Source: Megachile rotundata (Eukaryota > Arthropoda > Insecta > Hymenoptera > Megachilidae). From it: a stretch of 64,000 nt of DNA. A model generated the notes under the pieces. It did no database searches. It was given only the letters and a program-made list of their open reading frames with translations, and was not told the origin of the DNA. The DNA lies in contig NW_027473511.1 in assembly GCF_050947335.1 (NCBI RefSeq), positions 62,001 through 126,000 of the forward strand, written 5' to 3'. Positions 9,873-22,404 of the stretch are shown here, in pieces. Position numbers and translations under genes: made by a program. The first letter of the stretch is position 1, and the number at the start of each line of letters is the position of its first letter.

Positions 9873-12611
9873 ATTATTAGCCATATTATGCTTAAATGAT
9901 CGATAGAACGACAATTACTATACTTATTACTCTTATTATTATGAATCTAATTCATATTATTAACCATATTATGCTTAAATGATCGATAGAACGACAATTA
10001 CTATACTTATTACTCTTACTATTATCAACCTAACTCATATTATTAGCCATATTATGCTTAAATGATCGATAGAACGACAATTACTATACGTATTACTCTT
10101 ATTATTGTGAATCTAACTCATATTATTAGCCATATTATGCTTATATGATCGAGAGAACGACAATTGCTATACTTATTATTCTTATTATTATCAATCTAAC
10201 TCATATTATTAGCCATATTATGCTTAAATGATCAATAGAACGACAATTACTATACTTATTGCTCTTGCTATTATCAACCTAACTCATATTATTAGCCATA
10301 TTATGCTTAAATGATCGATAGAACGACAATTACTATACGTATTACTCTTATTATTATCAATCTAACTCATATTATTAGCCATATTATGCTTACATGATCG
10401 ACAGAACGACAATTACTATACTTATTACACTCACTGTTATCAATCTAAGTCATATTATTAACCATATAATGCAAATTTGATCGATAGAACGACAGTCACT
10501 ATACTTATTACTCTTATTATTATCAACCTAACTCATATTATTAGCCATATTATGCTTAAATGATCGATAGAACGACAATTACTATACTTATTACTCTTAT
10601 TATTATGAATCTAACTCATATTATTAGCCATATTATGCTTATATGATCGAGAGAACGACAATTGCTATACTTATTATTCTTATTATTATCAATCTAACTC
10701 ATATTATTAGCCATATTATGCTTAAATGATCGATAGAACGACAATTACTATACTTATTGCTCTTGCTATTATCAACCTAACTCATATTATTAGCAATATT
10801 ATGCTTAAATGATCGATAGAACGACAATTACTATACGTATTACTCTTATTATTATCAATCTAACTCATATTATTAGCCATATTATGCTTACATGATCGAC
10901 AGAACGACAATTACTATACTTATTACACTCACTGTTATCAATCTAACTCATATTATTAACCATACTATGCAAATTTGATCGATAGAACGACAGTCACTAT
11001 ACTTATTACTCTTATTATTATCAACCTAACTCATATTATTAGCCATATTATGCTTAAATGATCGATAGAACGACAATTACTATACTTATTACTCTTATTA
11101 TTATGAATCTAACTCATATTATTAACCATATTATGCAGATATGATCGATAGAACTACAATTACTATACTCATTACTCTTATTATTATCAATCTATCTCAT
11201 ATTATTAGCCATATTATGCTTAAATGATCGATAGAACGACAATTACTATACTTATTACTCTTATTATTATCAATCTAACTCATATTATTAGCCATATTAT
11301 GCTTATATGATCGATAGAACGAGAATTACTATACTCACTACTCTTAGTATTATCAATCTAACTCATATTATTAGCCATATTATGCTTAAATGATCGATAG
11401 AACGACAATTACTATACTTATTACTCTTATTATTATCAATCTAACTCATATTATTAGCCATATTATGCTTATATGATCGATAGAACGACAATTACTATAC
11501 TTATTACTCTTACTATTATCAACCTAACTCATATTATTAGCCATATTATGCTTAAATGATCGATAGAACGACAATTACTATACTTATTACTCTTATTATT
11601 ATGAATCTAACTCATATTATTAACCATATTATGCAGATATGATCGATAGAACTACAATTACTATACTCACTACTCTTATTATTATCAATCTAACTCATAT
11701 TATTAGCCATATTATGATTAAATGATCGATAGAACGACAATTACTAGACTTATTACTCTTACTATTATCAACCTAACTCATATTATTAGCCATATTATGC
11801 TTAAATGATCGATAGAACGACAATTACTATACGTATTACTCTTATTATTATCAATCTAACTCATATTATTAGCCATATTATGCTTACATAATCGACAGAA
11901 CGACAATTACTATACTTATTACACTCACTGTTATCAATCTAACTCATATTATTAACCATATTACGCAAATTTGATCGATAGAACGACAGTCACTATACTT
12001 ATTGCTCTTATTATTATCAACCTAACTCATATTATTAGCCATATTATGCTTAAATGATCGATAGAACGACAATTACCATACTTATTACTCTTATTATTAT
12101 GAATCTAACTCATATTATTAACCATATTATGCAGATATGATCGATAGAACTACAATTACTATACTCATTACTCTTATTATTATCTATCTATCTCATATTA
12201 TTAGCCATATTATGCTTAAATGATCGATAGAACGACAATTACTATACTTATTACTCTTATTATTATCAATCTAACTCATATTATTACCCATATTATGCTG
12301 ATATGATCGATAGAACGACATTCACTATACTTATTACTCTTATTATTATCAATCCAACTCATATTATTAGCCATATTATGCGTATATGATCGATAGAATG
12401 ACAATTACTATACTCACTACTCTTAGTATTATCAATCTAACTCATATTATTAACCATATTATGCAGATATGATCGATAGAACTACAATTACTATACTCAC
12501 TACTCTTATTATTATCAATCTAACTCATATTATTAGCCATATTATGCTTAAATGATCGATAGAACGACAATTACTATACTTATTACTCTTATTATTATCA
12601 ATCTAACTCAT

Positions 12612-12694
12612 ATTACTAGCCATATTATGCGTATATGATCGATAGTATGACAATTACTATACTCACTACTCTTATTATTATCAATCTAACTCAT
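12612..12694 (+). repeat. Monomer type F representative
   Basis: C at position 5 (ATTACTAGCC), barcode GTATA, and T at 35 and 37 (TAGTATGAC), with C at 53 and 55. It begins the nine-monomer F-S cassette. A subtype with GACCGATAG and ACGATAC marks copies near 16123, 23011, 33551 and 35211. Confidence 0.9.
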
Positions 12695-12777
12695 ATTATT
12701 AACCATATTATGCTAATATGATCGATAGAACGACAATTACTATACTTATTACACTCACTATTATCAATCTAACTCAT
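12695..12777 (+). repeat. Monomer type G representative
   Basis: A at position 8, barcode TAATA, and the C-like TTACACTCACT segment at 56-65, but with A rather than G at 66. A subtype beginning ATTATTAACG is found at 22239, 30704, 32779, 42655, 47385 and 49957, and marks module W and its derivatives. Confidence 0.9.
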
Positions 12778-12860
12778 ATTATTAACCATATTATGCAGAT
12801 AAGATCGATAGCACGACATTTACTATACCTATTACTCTTATTATTATCAACCTAACTCAT
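12778..12860 (+). repeat. Monomer type H representative
   Basis: A at position 8, barcode AGATA followed by A at 25 (AGATAAGATCG), C at 35 (TAGCACGAC), T at 42 (CATTTAC), C at 52 (ACCTATT) and C at 74. It follows G in all full F-S cassettes and in the W copies. Confidence 0.9.
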
Positions 12861-13524
12861 ATTATTAGCCATATTATGCTTATATGATCGATAGAACGAC
12901 AATTACTATACTTATTATTCTTATTATTATCAATCTAACTCATATTATTAGCCATATTATGCTTAAATGATCGATAGAACGACAATTACTATACCTATTA
13001 CTCTTATTATTATGAATCTAACTCATATTATTAACCATATTATGCAGATATGATCGATAGAACTACAATTACTATACTCACTACTCTTATTATTATCAAT
13101 CTAACTCATATTATTAGCCATATTATGCTTAAATGATCGATGGAACGACAATTACTATACTTATTACTCTTATTATTATCAATCTAACTCATATTACTAG
13201 CCATATTATGCGTATATGATCGATAGTATGACAATTACTATACTCACTACTCTTATTATTATCAATCTAACTCATATTATTAACCATATTATGCTAATAA
13301 GATCGATAGAACGAAAATTACTATACATATTACTCTTATTATTATGAATCTAACTCATATTATTAGCCATATTATGCTTAAATGATCGATAGAACGACAA
13401 TTACTATACCTATTACTCTTATTATTATGAATCTAACTCATATTATTAACCATATTATGCAGATATGATCGATAGAACGACAATTACTGTACTCATTACT
13501 CTTATTATTATCAATCTAACTCAT

Positions 13525-13607
13525 ATTATTAGCCATATTATGCTTGTATGATCGATAGAACGAGAATTACTATACTCACTACTCTTAGTATTATCAATCT
13601 AACCCAT
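13525..13607 (+). repeat. Monomer type O representative
   Basis: Barcode TTGTA, G at 40, C at 53 and 55, G at 64, and C at 80 (TAACCCAT). O is B-like with new changes. It occurs at 13525, 17758, 24729, 26472, 36928, 53193, 56596, 59915 and a few more sites, none in the first 13 kb. Confidence 0.88.
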
Positions 13608-14022
13608 ATTATTAGCCATATTATGCTTAAATGATCGATAGAACGACAATTGCTATACTTATTATTCTTATTATTATCAATATAACTCATATTATTAGCC
13701 ATATTATGCTTAAATGATCGATAGAACGACAATTACTATACGTACTGCTCTTATTATTATCAATCTAACTCATATTATTAGCCATATTATGCTTACATGA
13801 TCGACAGAACGACAATTACTACACTTATTACACTCACTGTTATCAATCTGACTCATATTATTAACCATATTATGCAAATTTGATCGATAGAACGACAGTC
13901 ACTATACTTATTACTCTTATTATTATCAGCCTAACTCATATTATTAGCCATATTATGCTTAAATGATCGATAGAACGACAATTACTATACTTATTACTCT
14001 TATTATTATCAACCTAACTCAT

Positions 14023-14105
14023 ATTATTAGCCTTATTATGCTTATATTATCGATAGAACGACAATTACTATACTTATCACTGTTATTATTATCAATCTAA
14101 CTCAT
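14023..14105 (+). repeat. Monomer type M representative
   Basis: T at 26 turns TGATCG into TTATCG, removing the GATC site, and TTATCACTG occurs at 52-60. The copies in the O-type cassettes also have T at 11 (GCCTTATTATG). The next monomer starts ATAATTAG. Confidence 0.88.
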
Positions 14106-14188
14106 ATAATTAGCCATATTATGCTTATATGATCGACAGAACGACAATTACTGTACTTATTACTCTTATTATTATCAATCTAACTCAT
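14106..14188 (+). repeat. Monomer type N representative
   Basis: Starts ATAATTAGCC, barcode TTATA, C at 32, and G at 48 (ACTGTAC). In module W a shorter form (ATGTTTATATG) is fused to a G-type right half, so N and G occupy one monomer there (21575, 30040, 41991, 46721, 49293). Confidence 0.85.
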
Positions 14189-14271
14189 ATTATTAACCAT
14201 ATTATGCTAATATGATCGATAGAACGACAATTACTATACTTATTACACTCACTATTATCAATCTAACTCAT

Positions 14272-14354
14272 ATTATTACCCATATTATGCTGATATGATC
14301 GATAGAACGACATTCACTGAACTTATTACTCTTATTATTATCAATCCAACTCAT
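14272..14354 (+). repeat. Monomer type J representative
   Basis: C at position 8 (ATTATTACCC), barcode TGATA, CATTCAC at 40-46 and CAATCCAAC at 71-79. Copies from 14 kb rightward also have CTGAAC at 46-51, whereas left-zone copies (1662, 3488, 8794, 12280) keep CTATAC, so the change is younger. K follows it. Confidence 0.88.
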
Positions 14355-14437
14355 ATTATTAGCCATATTATGCGTATATGATCGATAGAATGACAATTAC
14401 TATACGCACTACTCTTATTATTATCAATCTAACTCAT
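14355..14437 (+). repeat. Monomer type K representative
   Basis: Barcode GTATA, T at 37 (GAATGAC), and ACGCACTACTC at 50-60. The left-zone relative after J (for example 8877) has CTCACTACTCTTAG instead, so K looks like a later variant of the same slot. Confidence 0.85.
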
Positions 14438-14520
14438 ATTATTAGCCATATTATGCTTATATGATCGATAGAACGACGATTACTATACATATTACTCTTA
14501 TTATTATGAATCTAACTCAT
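14438..14520 (+). repeat. Monomer type L representative
   Basis: Barcode TTATA, G at 41 (ACGACGATTAC), A at 52 (TACATATT) and G at 71 (GAATC). It follows K in every J-K-L string from 14 kb to the end. Confidence 0.88.
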
Positions 14521-14686
14521 ATTATTAGCCATATTATGCTTACATGATCGACAGAACGACAATTACTATACTTATTACACTCACTGTTATCAATCTAACT
14601 CATATTATTAACCATATTATGCAAATTTGATCGATAGAACGACAGTCACTATACTTATTACTCTTATTATTATCAACCTAACTCAT

Positions 14687-16097
14687 ATTATTAGCCATAT
14701 TATGCAGATATGATCGATAGAACTACAAGTACTATACTCATTACTCTTATTATTATCAATCTATCTCATATTATTAGCCATATTATGCTTAAATGATCGA
14801 TAGAACGACAATTACTATACTTATTACTCTTATTATTATGAATCTAACTCATATTATTAACCATATTATGCAGATATGATCGATAGAACTACAATTACTA
14901 TACTCATTACGCTTATTATTATCAATCTATCTCATATTATTAGCCATATTATGCTTAAATGATCGATAGAACGACAATTACTATACTTATTACTCTTATT
15001 ATTATCAATCTAACTCATATTATTAGCCATATTATGCTTATATGATCGATAGAACGAGAATTACTATACTCACTACTCTTAGTATTATCAATCTAACTCA
15101 TATTATTAGCCATATTATGCTTAAATGATCGATAGAACGACAATTACTATACTTATTACTCTTATTATTATCAATCTAACTCATATTATTAGCCATATTA
15201 TGCTTATATGATCGATAGAACGACAATTACTATACTTATTACTCTTACTATTATCAACCTAACTCATATTATTAGCCATATTATGCTTAAATGATCGATA
15301 GAACGACAATTACTATACTTATTACTCTTATTATTATGAATCTAACTCATATTATTAACCATATTATGCAGATATGATCGATAGAACTACAATTACTATA
15401 CTTATTACTCTTACTATTATCAACCTAACTCATATTGTTAGCCATATTATGCTTAAATGATCGATAGAACGACAATTACTATACTTATTACTCTTACTAT
15501 TATCAACCTAACTCATATTATTAGCCATATTATGCTTAAATGATCGATAGAACGACAATTACTATACGTATTACTCTTATTATTGTGAATCTAACTCATA
15601 TTATTAGCCATATTATGCTTATATGATCGAGAGAACGACAATTGCTATACTTATTATTCTTATTATTATCAATCTAACTCATATTATTAGCCATATTATG
15701 CTTAAATGATCAATAGAACGACAATTACTATACTTATTGCTCTTGCTATTATCAACCTAACTCATATTATTAACCATATTATGCAGATATGATCGATAGA
15801 ACTACAATAACTATACTTATTACTCTTACTATTATCAACCTAACTCATATTGTTAGCCATATTATGCTTAAATGATCGATAGAACGACAATTACTATACT
15901 TATTACTCTTATTATTATGAATCTAACTCATATTATTAACCATATTATGCAGATATGATCGATAGAACTACAATTACTATACTCACTACTCTTATTATTA
16001 TCAATCTAACTCATATTATTAGCCATATTATGCTTAAATGATCGATAGAAAGACAATTACTATACTTATTACTCTTATTATTATCAATCTAACTCAT
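14687..16097 (+). repeat. Mosaic block: E-A-B strings with left-zone fragments
   Basis: E-A-E-A-B-A-T-A-E-A-A, then I-A (15600-15765) resembling 10130-10295 including the rare ATCAATAG, then E-A-E-A. A marker ATTGTTAGCC appears at 15434 and 15849 and recurs in later Y and X modules. The last A (16015) has GAAAGAC, shared with 22903, 33443 and 35103. No unique sequence is present. Confidence 0.75.
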
Positions 16098-18089
16098 ATT
16101 ACTAGCCATATTATGCGTATATGACCGATAGTATGACAATTACGATACTCACTACTCTTATTATTATCAATCTAACTCATATTATTAACCATATTATGCT
16201 AATATGATCGATAGAACGACAATTACTATACTTATTACACTCACTATTATCAATCTAACTCATATTATTAACCATATTATGCAGATAAGATCGATAGCAC
16301 GACATTTACTATACCTATTACTCTTATTATTATCAACCTAACTCATATTATTAGCCATATTATGCTTATATGATCGATAGACCGACAATTACTATACTTA
16401 TTATTCTTATTATTATCAATCTAACTCATATTATTAGCCATATTATGCTTAAATGATCGATTGAACGACAATTACTATACCTATTACTCTTATTATTATG
16501 AATCTAACTCATATTATTAACCATATTATGCAGATATGATCGATAGAACTACAATTACTATACTCACTACTCTTATTATTATCAATCTAACTCATATTAT
16601 TAGCCATATTATGCTTAAATGATCGATGGAACGACAATTACTATACTTATTACTCTTATTATTATCAATCTAACTCATATTACTAGCCATATTATGCGTA
16701 TATGATCGATAGTATGACAATTACTATACTCACTACTCTTATTATTATCAATCTAACTCATATTATTAACCATATTATGCTAATAAGATCGATAGAACGA
16801 AAATTACTATACATATTACTCTTATTATTATGAATCTAACTCATATTATTAGCCATATTATGCTTAAATGATCGATAGAACGACAATTACTATACTTATT
16901 ACTCTTATTATTATGAATCTAATTCATATTATTAACCATATTATGCTTAAATGATCGATAGAACGACAATTACTATACTTATTACTCTTACTATTATCAA
17001 CCTAACTCATATTATTAGCCATATTATGCTTAAATGATCGATAGAACGACAATTACTATACGTATTACTCTTATTATTGTGAATCTAACTCATATTATTA
17101 GCCATATTATGCTTACATGATCGACAGAACGACAATTACTATACTTATTACACTCACTGTTATCAATCTAACTCATATTATTAACCATATTATGCAAATT
17201 TGATCGATAGAACGACAGTCACTATACTTATTACTCTTATTATTATCAACCTAACTCATATTATTAGCCATATTATGCTTAAATGATCGATAGAACGAAA
17301 ATTACTATACATATTACTCTTATTATTATGAATCTAACTCATATTATTAGCCATATTATGCTTAAATGATCGATAGAACGACAATTACTATACTCACTAC
17401 TCTTATTATTATCAATCTAACTCATATTATTAGCCATATTATGCTTAAATGATCGATAGAACGACAATTACTATACTTATTACTCTTATTATTATGAATC
17501 TAACTCATATTATTAACCATATTACGCAGATATGATCGATAGAACTACTATTACTATACTCATTACTCTTATTATTATCAATCTAACTCATATTATTAGC
17601 CATATTATGCTTATTTGATCGATAGAATGAGAATTACTATACTCACTACTCCTAGTATTATCACTCTAACTCATATTATTAGCCATATTATGCTTATATG
17701 ATCGATAGAACGACAATTACTGTACTTATTACTCTTATTATTATCAATCTAACTCATATTATTAGCCATATTATGCTTGTATGATCGATAGAACGAGAAT
17801 TACTATACTCACTACTCTTAGTATTATCAATCTAACCCATATTATTAGCCATATTATGCTTAAATGATCGATAGAACGACAATTACTATACTTATTACTC
17901 TTATTATTATCAATCTAACTCATATTATTAGCCATATTATGCTTATATGATCGATAGAACGACAAATACTATACTTATTACTCTTATTACTATCAACCTA
18001 ACTCATATTATTAGCCATATTATGCTTATATGATCGAGAGAACGACAATTGCTATACTTATTATTCTTATTATTATCAATCTAACCCAT
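16098..18089 (+). repeat. F-S cassette plus A-C-D-A-P-Q-T-O-A-R-I
   Basis: The F-S cassette at 16098 is of the GACCGATAG/GATTGAACG subtype. From about 15.93 to 17.34 kb the order matches 22.82 to 24.23 kb at offset 6888 (83 monomers minus 1). The block then runs A-A-P-Q-T-O-A-R-I. The I monomer at 18007 ends CTAACCCAT, a tail otherwise typical of O. Confidence 0.8.
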
Positions 18090-18338
18090 ATTATTAGCCA
18101 TATTATGCTTAAATGATCGATAGAACGACAATTACTATACTTATTACTCTTATTATTATCAATCTAACTCATATTATTAGCCATATTATGCTTATATGAT
18201 CGATAGAACGACAAATACTATACTTATTACTCTTATTACTATCAACCTAACTCATATTATTAGCCATATTATGCTTATATGATCGAGAGAACGACAATTG
18301 CTATACTTATTATTCTTATTATTATCAATATAACTCAT
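17841..18338 (+). repeat. Tandem duplication of three monomers (A-R-I)
   Basis: A-R-I at 17841-18089 is followed immediately by a second A-R-I at 18090-18338, 249 bp each. The first I ends CAATCTAACCCAT, the second ends CAATATAACTCAT. Elsewhere (26555, 38500, 55040, 61760) the string occurs once after O. Confidence 0.85.
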
Positions 18339-19251
18339 ATTATTAGCCATATTATGCTTAAATGATCGATAGAACGACAATTACTATACTTATTACTCTT
18401 ATTATTATGAATCTAACTCATATTATTAACCATATTATGCAGATATGATCGATAGAACTACAATTACTATACTCATTACTCTTATTATTATCAATCTATC
18501 TCATATTATTAGCCATATTATGCTTAAATGATCGATAGAACGACAATTACTATACTTATTACTCTTATTATTATCAATCTAACTCATATTATTAGCCATA
18601 TTATGCTTATATGATCGATAGAACGAGAATTACTATACTCACTACTCTTGGTATTATCAATCTAACTCATATTATTAGCCATATTATGCTTAAATGATCG
18701 ATAGAACGACAATTACTATACTTATTACTCTTATTATTATCAATCTAACTCATATTATTAGCCATATTATGCTTATATGATCGATAGAACGACAATTACT
18801 ATACTTATTACTCTTACTATTATCAACCTAACTCATATTATTAGCCATATTATGCTTAAATGATCGATAGAACGACAATTACTATACTTAATACTCTTAT
18901 TATTATGAATCTAACTCATATTATTAACCATATTATGCAGATATGATCGATAGAACTACAATTACTATACTTATTACTCTTACTATTATCAACCTAACTC
19001 ATATTGTTAGCCATATTATGCTTAAATGATCGATAGAACGACAATTACTATACTTATTACTCTTATTATTATGAATCTAACTCATATTATTAACCATATT
19101 ATGCAGATATGATCGATAGAACTACAATTACTATACTCACTACTCTTATTATTATCAATCTAACTCATATTATTAGCCATATTATGCTTAAATGATCGAT
19201 AGAACGACAATTACTATACTTATTACTCTTATTATTATCAATCTAACTCAT
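18090..19251 (+). repeat. A-R-I-A-E-A-B-A-T-A-E-A-E-A block
   Basis: 14 monomers, 1162 bp. Matches 26555-27716 (right half of module Y) at offset 8465, including CTTGGTATT in B and ATTGTTAGCC. The combined tract 18090-22404 matches 26555-30869. Confidence 0.85.
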
Positions 19252-20994
19252 ATTACTAGCCATATTATGCGTATATGATCGATAGTATGACAATTACTAT
19301 ACTCACTACTCTTATTATTATCAATCTAACTCATATTATTAACCATATTATGCTAATATGATCGATAGAACGACAATTACTATACTTATTACACTCACTA
19401 TTATCAATCTAACTCATATTATTAACCATATTATGCAGATAAGATCGATAGCACGACATTTACTATACCTATTACTCTTATTATTATCAACCTAACTCAT
19501 ATTATTAGCCATATTATGCTTATATGATCGATAGAACGACAATTACTATACTTATTATTCTTATTATTATCAATCTAACTCATATTATTAGCCATATTAT
19601 GCTTAAATGATCGATAGAACGACAATTACTATACCTATTACTCTTATTATTATGAATCTAACTCATATTATTAACCATATTATGCAGATATGATCGATAG
19701 AACTACAATTACTATACTCACTACTCTTATTATTATCAATCTAACTCATATTATTAGGCATATTATGCTTAAATGATCGATGGAACGACAATTACTATAC
19801 TTATTACTCTTATTATTATCAATCTAACTCATATTACTAGCCATATTATGCGTATATGATCGATAGTATGACAATTACTATACTCACTACTCTTATTATT
19901 ATCAATCTAACTCATATTATTAACCATATTATGCTAATAAGATCGATAGAACGAAAATTACTATACATATTACTCTTATTATTATGAATCTAACTCATAT
20001 TATTAGCCATATTATGCTTAAATGATCGATAGAACGACAATTACTATACTTATTACTCTTATTATTATGAATCTAATTCATATTATTAACCATATTATGC
20101 TTAAATGATCGATAGAACGACAATTACTATACTTATTACTCTTACTATTATCAACCTAACTCATATTATTAGCCATATTATGCTTAAATGATCGATAGAA
20201 CGACAATTACTATACGTATTACTCTTATTATTGTGAATCTAACTCATATTATTAGCCATATTATGCTTACATGATCGACAGAACGACAATTACTATACTT
20301 ATTACACTCACTGTTATCAATCTAACTCATATTATTAACCATATTATGCAAATTTGATCGATAGAACGACAGTCACTATACTTATTACTCTTATTATTAT
20401 CAACCTAACTCATATTATTAGCCATATTATGCTTAAATGATCGATAGAACGACAATTACTATACTTATTACTCTTATTATTATGAATCTAACTCATATTA
20501 TTAACCATATTATGCAGATATGATCGATAGAACTACAATTACTATACTCATTACTCTTATTATTATCAATCTATCTCATATTATTAGCCATATTATGCTT
20601 AAATGATCGATAGAACGACAATTACTATACTTATTACTCTTATTATTATCAATCTAACTCATATTATTAGCCATATTATGCTTATATGATCGATAGAACG
20701 AGAATTACTATACTCACTACTCTTAGTATTATCAATCTAACTCATATTATTAGCCATATTATGCTTAAATGATCGATAGAACGACAATTACTATACTTAT
20801 TACTCTTATTATTATCAATCTAACTCATATTATTAGCCATATTATGCTTAAATGATCGATAGAACGACAATTACTATACTTATTACTCTTACTATTATCA
20901 ACCTAACTCATATTATTAGCCATATTATGCTTAAATGATCGATAGAACGACAATTACTATACGTACTACTCTTATTATTATCAATCTAACTCAT
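19252..20994 (+). repeat. Module Z, copy 1 (21 monomers)
   Basis: F-S cassette, then A-A-A-C-D-A-E-A-B-A-A-A, ending just before C'. 1743 bp. Other copies are at 27717-29459, 39668-41410 and 62903 to the window end. Shared markers are ATTAGGCATATT and GATGGAACG in the cassette, GAATCTAATTC, and TTGTGAATC. Confidence 0.88.
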
Positions 20995-22404
20995 ATTATT
21001 AGCCATATTATGCTTACATGATCGACAGAACGACAATTACTACACTTATTACACTCACTGTTATCAATCTGACTCATATTATTAACCATATTATGCAAAT
21101 TTGGTCGATAGAACGACAGTCACTATACTTATTACTCTTATTATTATCAGCCTAACTCATATTATTAGCCATATTATGCTTAAATGATCGATAGAACGAC
21201 AATTACTATACTTATTACTCTTATTATTATGAATCTAACTCATATTATTAACCATATTATGCACATATGATCGATAGAACTACAATTACTATACTCATTA
21301 CTCTTATTATTATCAATCTATCTCATATTATTAGCCATATTATGCTTAAATGATCGATAGAACGACAATTACTATACTTATTACTCTTATTATTATCAAT
21401 CTAACTCATATTATTAGCCATATTATGCTTAAATGATCGATAGAACGACAATTACTATACTTATTACTCTATTATTATCAACATAACTCATATTATTAGC
21501 CATATTATGCTTATATTATCGATAGAACGACAATTACTATACTTATCACTGTTATTATTATCAATCTAACTCATATAATTAGCCATATTATGTTTATATG
21601 ATCGACAGAACGACAATTACTATACTTATTACACTCACTATTATCAATCTAACTCATATTATTACCCATATTATGCTGATATGATCGATAGAACGACATT
21701 CACTGAACTTATTACTCTTATTATTATCAATCCAACTCATATTATTAGCCATATTATGCGTATATGATCGATAGAATGACAATTACTATACGCACTACTC
21801 TTATTATTATCAATCTAACTCATATTATTAGCCATATTATGCTTATATGATCGATAGAACGACGATTACTATACATATTACTCTTATTATTATGAATCTA
21901 ACTCATATTATTAGCCATATTATGCTTAAATGATCGATAGAACGACAATTACTATACTTATTACTCTTATTATTATGAATCTAACTTATATTATTAACCA
22001 TATTATGCAGATATGATCGATAGAACTACAATTACTATACTCACTACTCTTATTATTATCAATCTAACTCATATTATTAGCCATATTATGCTTAAATGAT
22101 CGATAGAACGACAATTACTATACTTATTACTCTTATTATTATCAATCTAACTCATATTACTAGCCATATTATGCGTATATGATCGATAGTATGACAATTA
22201 CTATACTCACTACTCTTATTATTATCAATCTAACTCATATTATTAACGATATTATGCTAATATGATCGATAGAACGACAATTACTATACTTATTACACTC
22301 ACTATTATCTATCTAACTCATATTATTAACCATATTATGCAGATAAGATCGATAGCACGACATTTACTATACCTATTACTCTTATTATTATCAACCTAAC
22401 TCAT
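20995..22404 (+). repeat. Module W, copy 1 (17 monomers)
   Basis: C'-D-A-E-A-A-M-N-J-K-L-A-E-A-F-G-H, 1410 bp. It contains the 82-bp A monomer (CTCTATTATTATC at 21467), the TGTTTATATG N/G fusion and the AACGATATT G monomer (22245). Further copies start at 29460, 41411, 46141 and 48713. Confidence 0.88.
21410..21491 (+). repeat. 82-bp A monomer (one of seven)
   Basis: CTCTATTATTATC replaces CTCTTATTATTATC, one T short. The same form occurs near 21467, 29930, 41883, 46615, 49189, 52090 and 58811, always just before M. It is an inherited marker of the W and P modules. Confidence 0.9.

Larger units (their letters stand above)
7134..10619 (+). repeat. 42-monomer HOR, copy a
   Basis: 42 monomers, 3486 bp, opening I-A-A-C-D-A-E-A-B-A-T-A-E-A-A-C-D-A and including J-K2-E-A and the F-G-H-T-A-E-A-F-S cassette at 9126. 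The next copy starts exactly 3486 bp later. Shared rare markers are AGCAATATT (7306), ACTAGACTT (8268) and CATAATCG (8400). A short foreign patch replaces the E monomer at 8628. Confidence 0.85.
10620..13386 (+). repeat. 42-monomer HOR, copy b (33 monomers retained)
   Basis: Collinear with 7134-9900 at constant offset 3486 and no indel. It carries the same markers AGCAATATT at 10792, ACTAGACTT and CATAATCG. Differences seen are the intact E at 12114, ATTACTAGCC instead of ATTCCTAGCC at 12612, and ATGATTAAATG at 11714. It diverges after S near 13.39 kb, where the O cassette follows. Confidence 0.85.
13525..14686 (+). repeat. O cassette, first copy (14 monomers)
   Basis: O-I-A-C'-D-A-M-N-G-J-K-L-C-D. 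This is the first appearance of O, M, N, K and L in the window. Relative to the copies at 24729, 36928, 53193, 56596 and 59915 it lacks three monomers (A-E-A) between D and the A before M, a 249-bp difference. I and the next A carry CAATATAAC and CGTACTGCTC, shared with all later copies. Confidence 0.85.

Noticed and set aside
13538..13732. A minus-strand open frame of 64 codons, repeated at 24742, 36941, 53206, 56609 and 59928
   Set aside because: All six are copies of the same O-I-A string moved by segmental duplication. Identity of the product simply reflects recent copying. One copy has a silent change (near 53322), but a single site is no evidence of protein-level selection. It is kept only as a handy landmark for the duplications.
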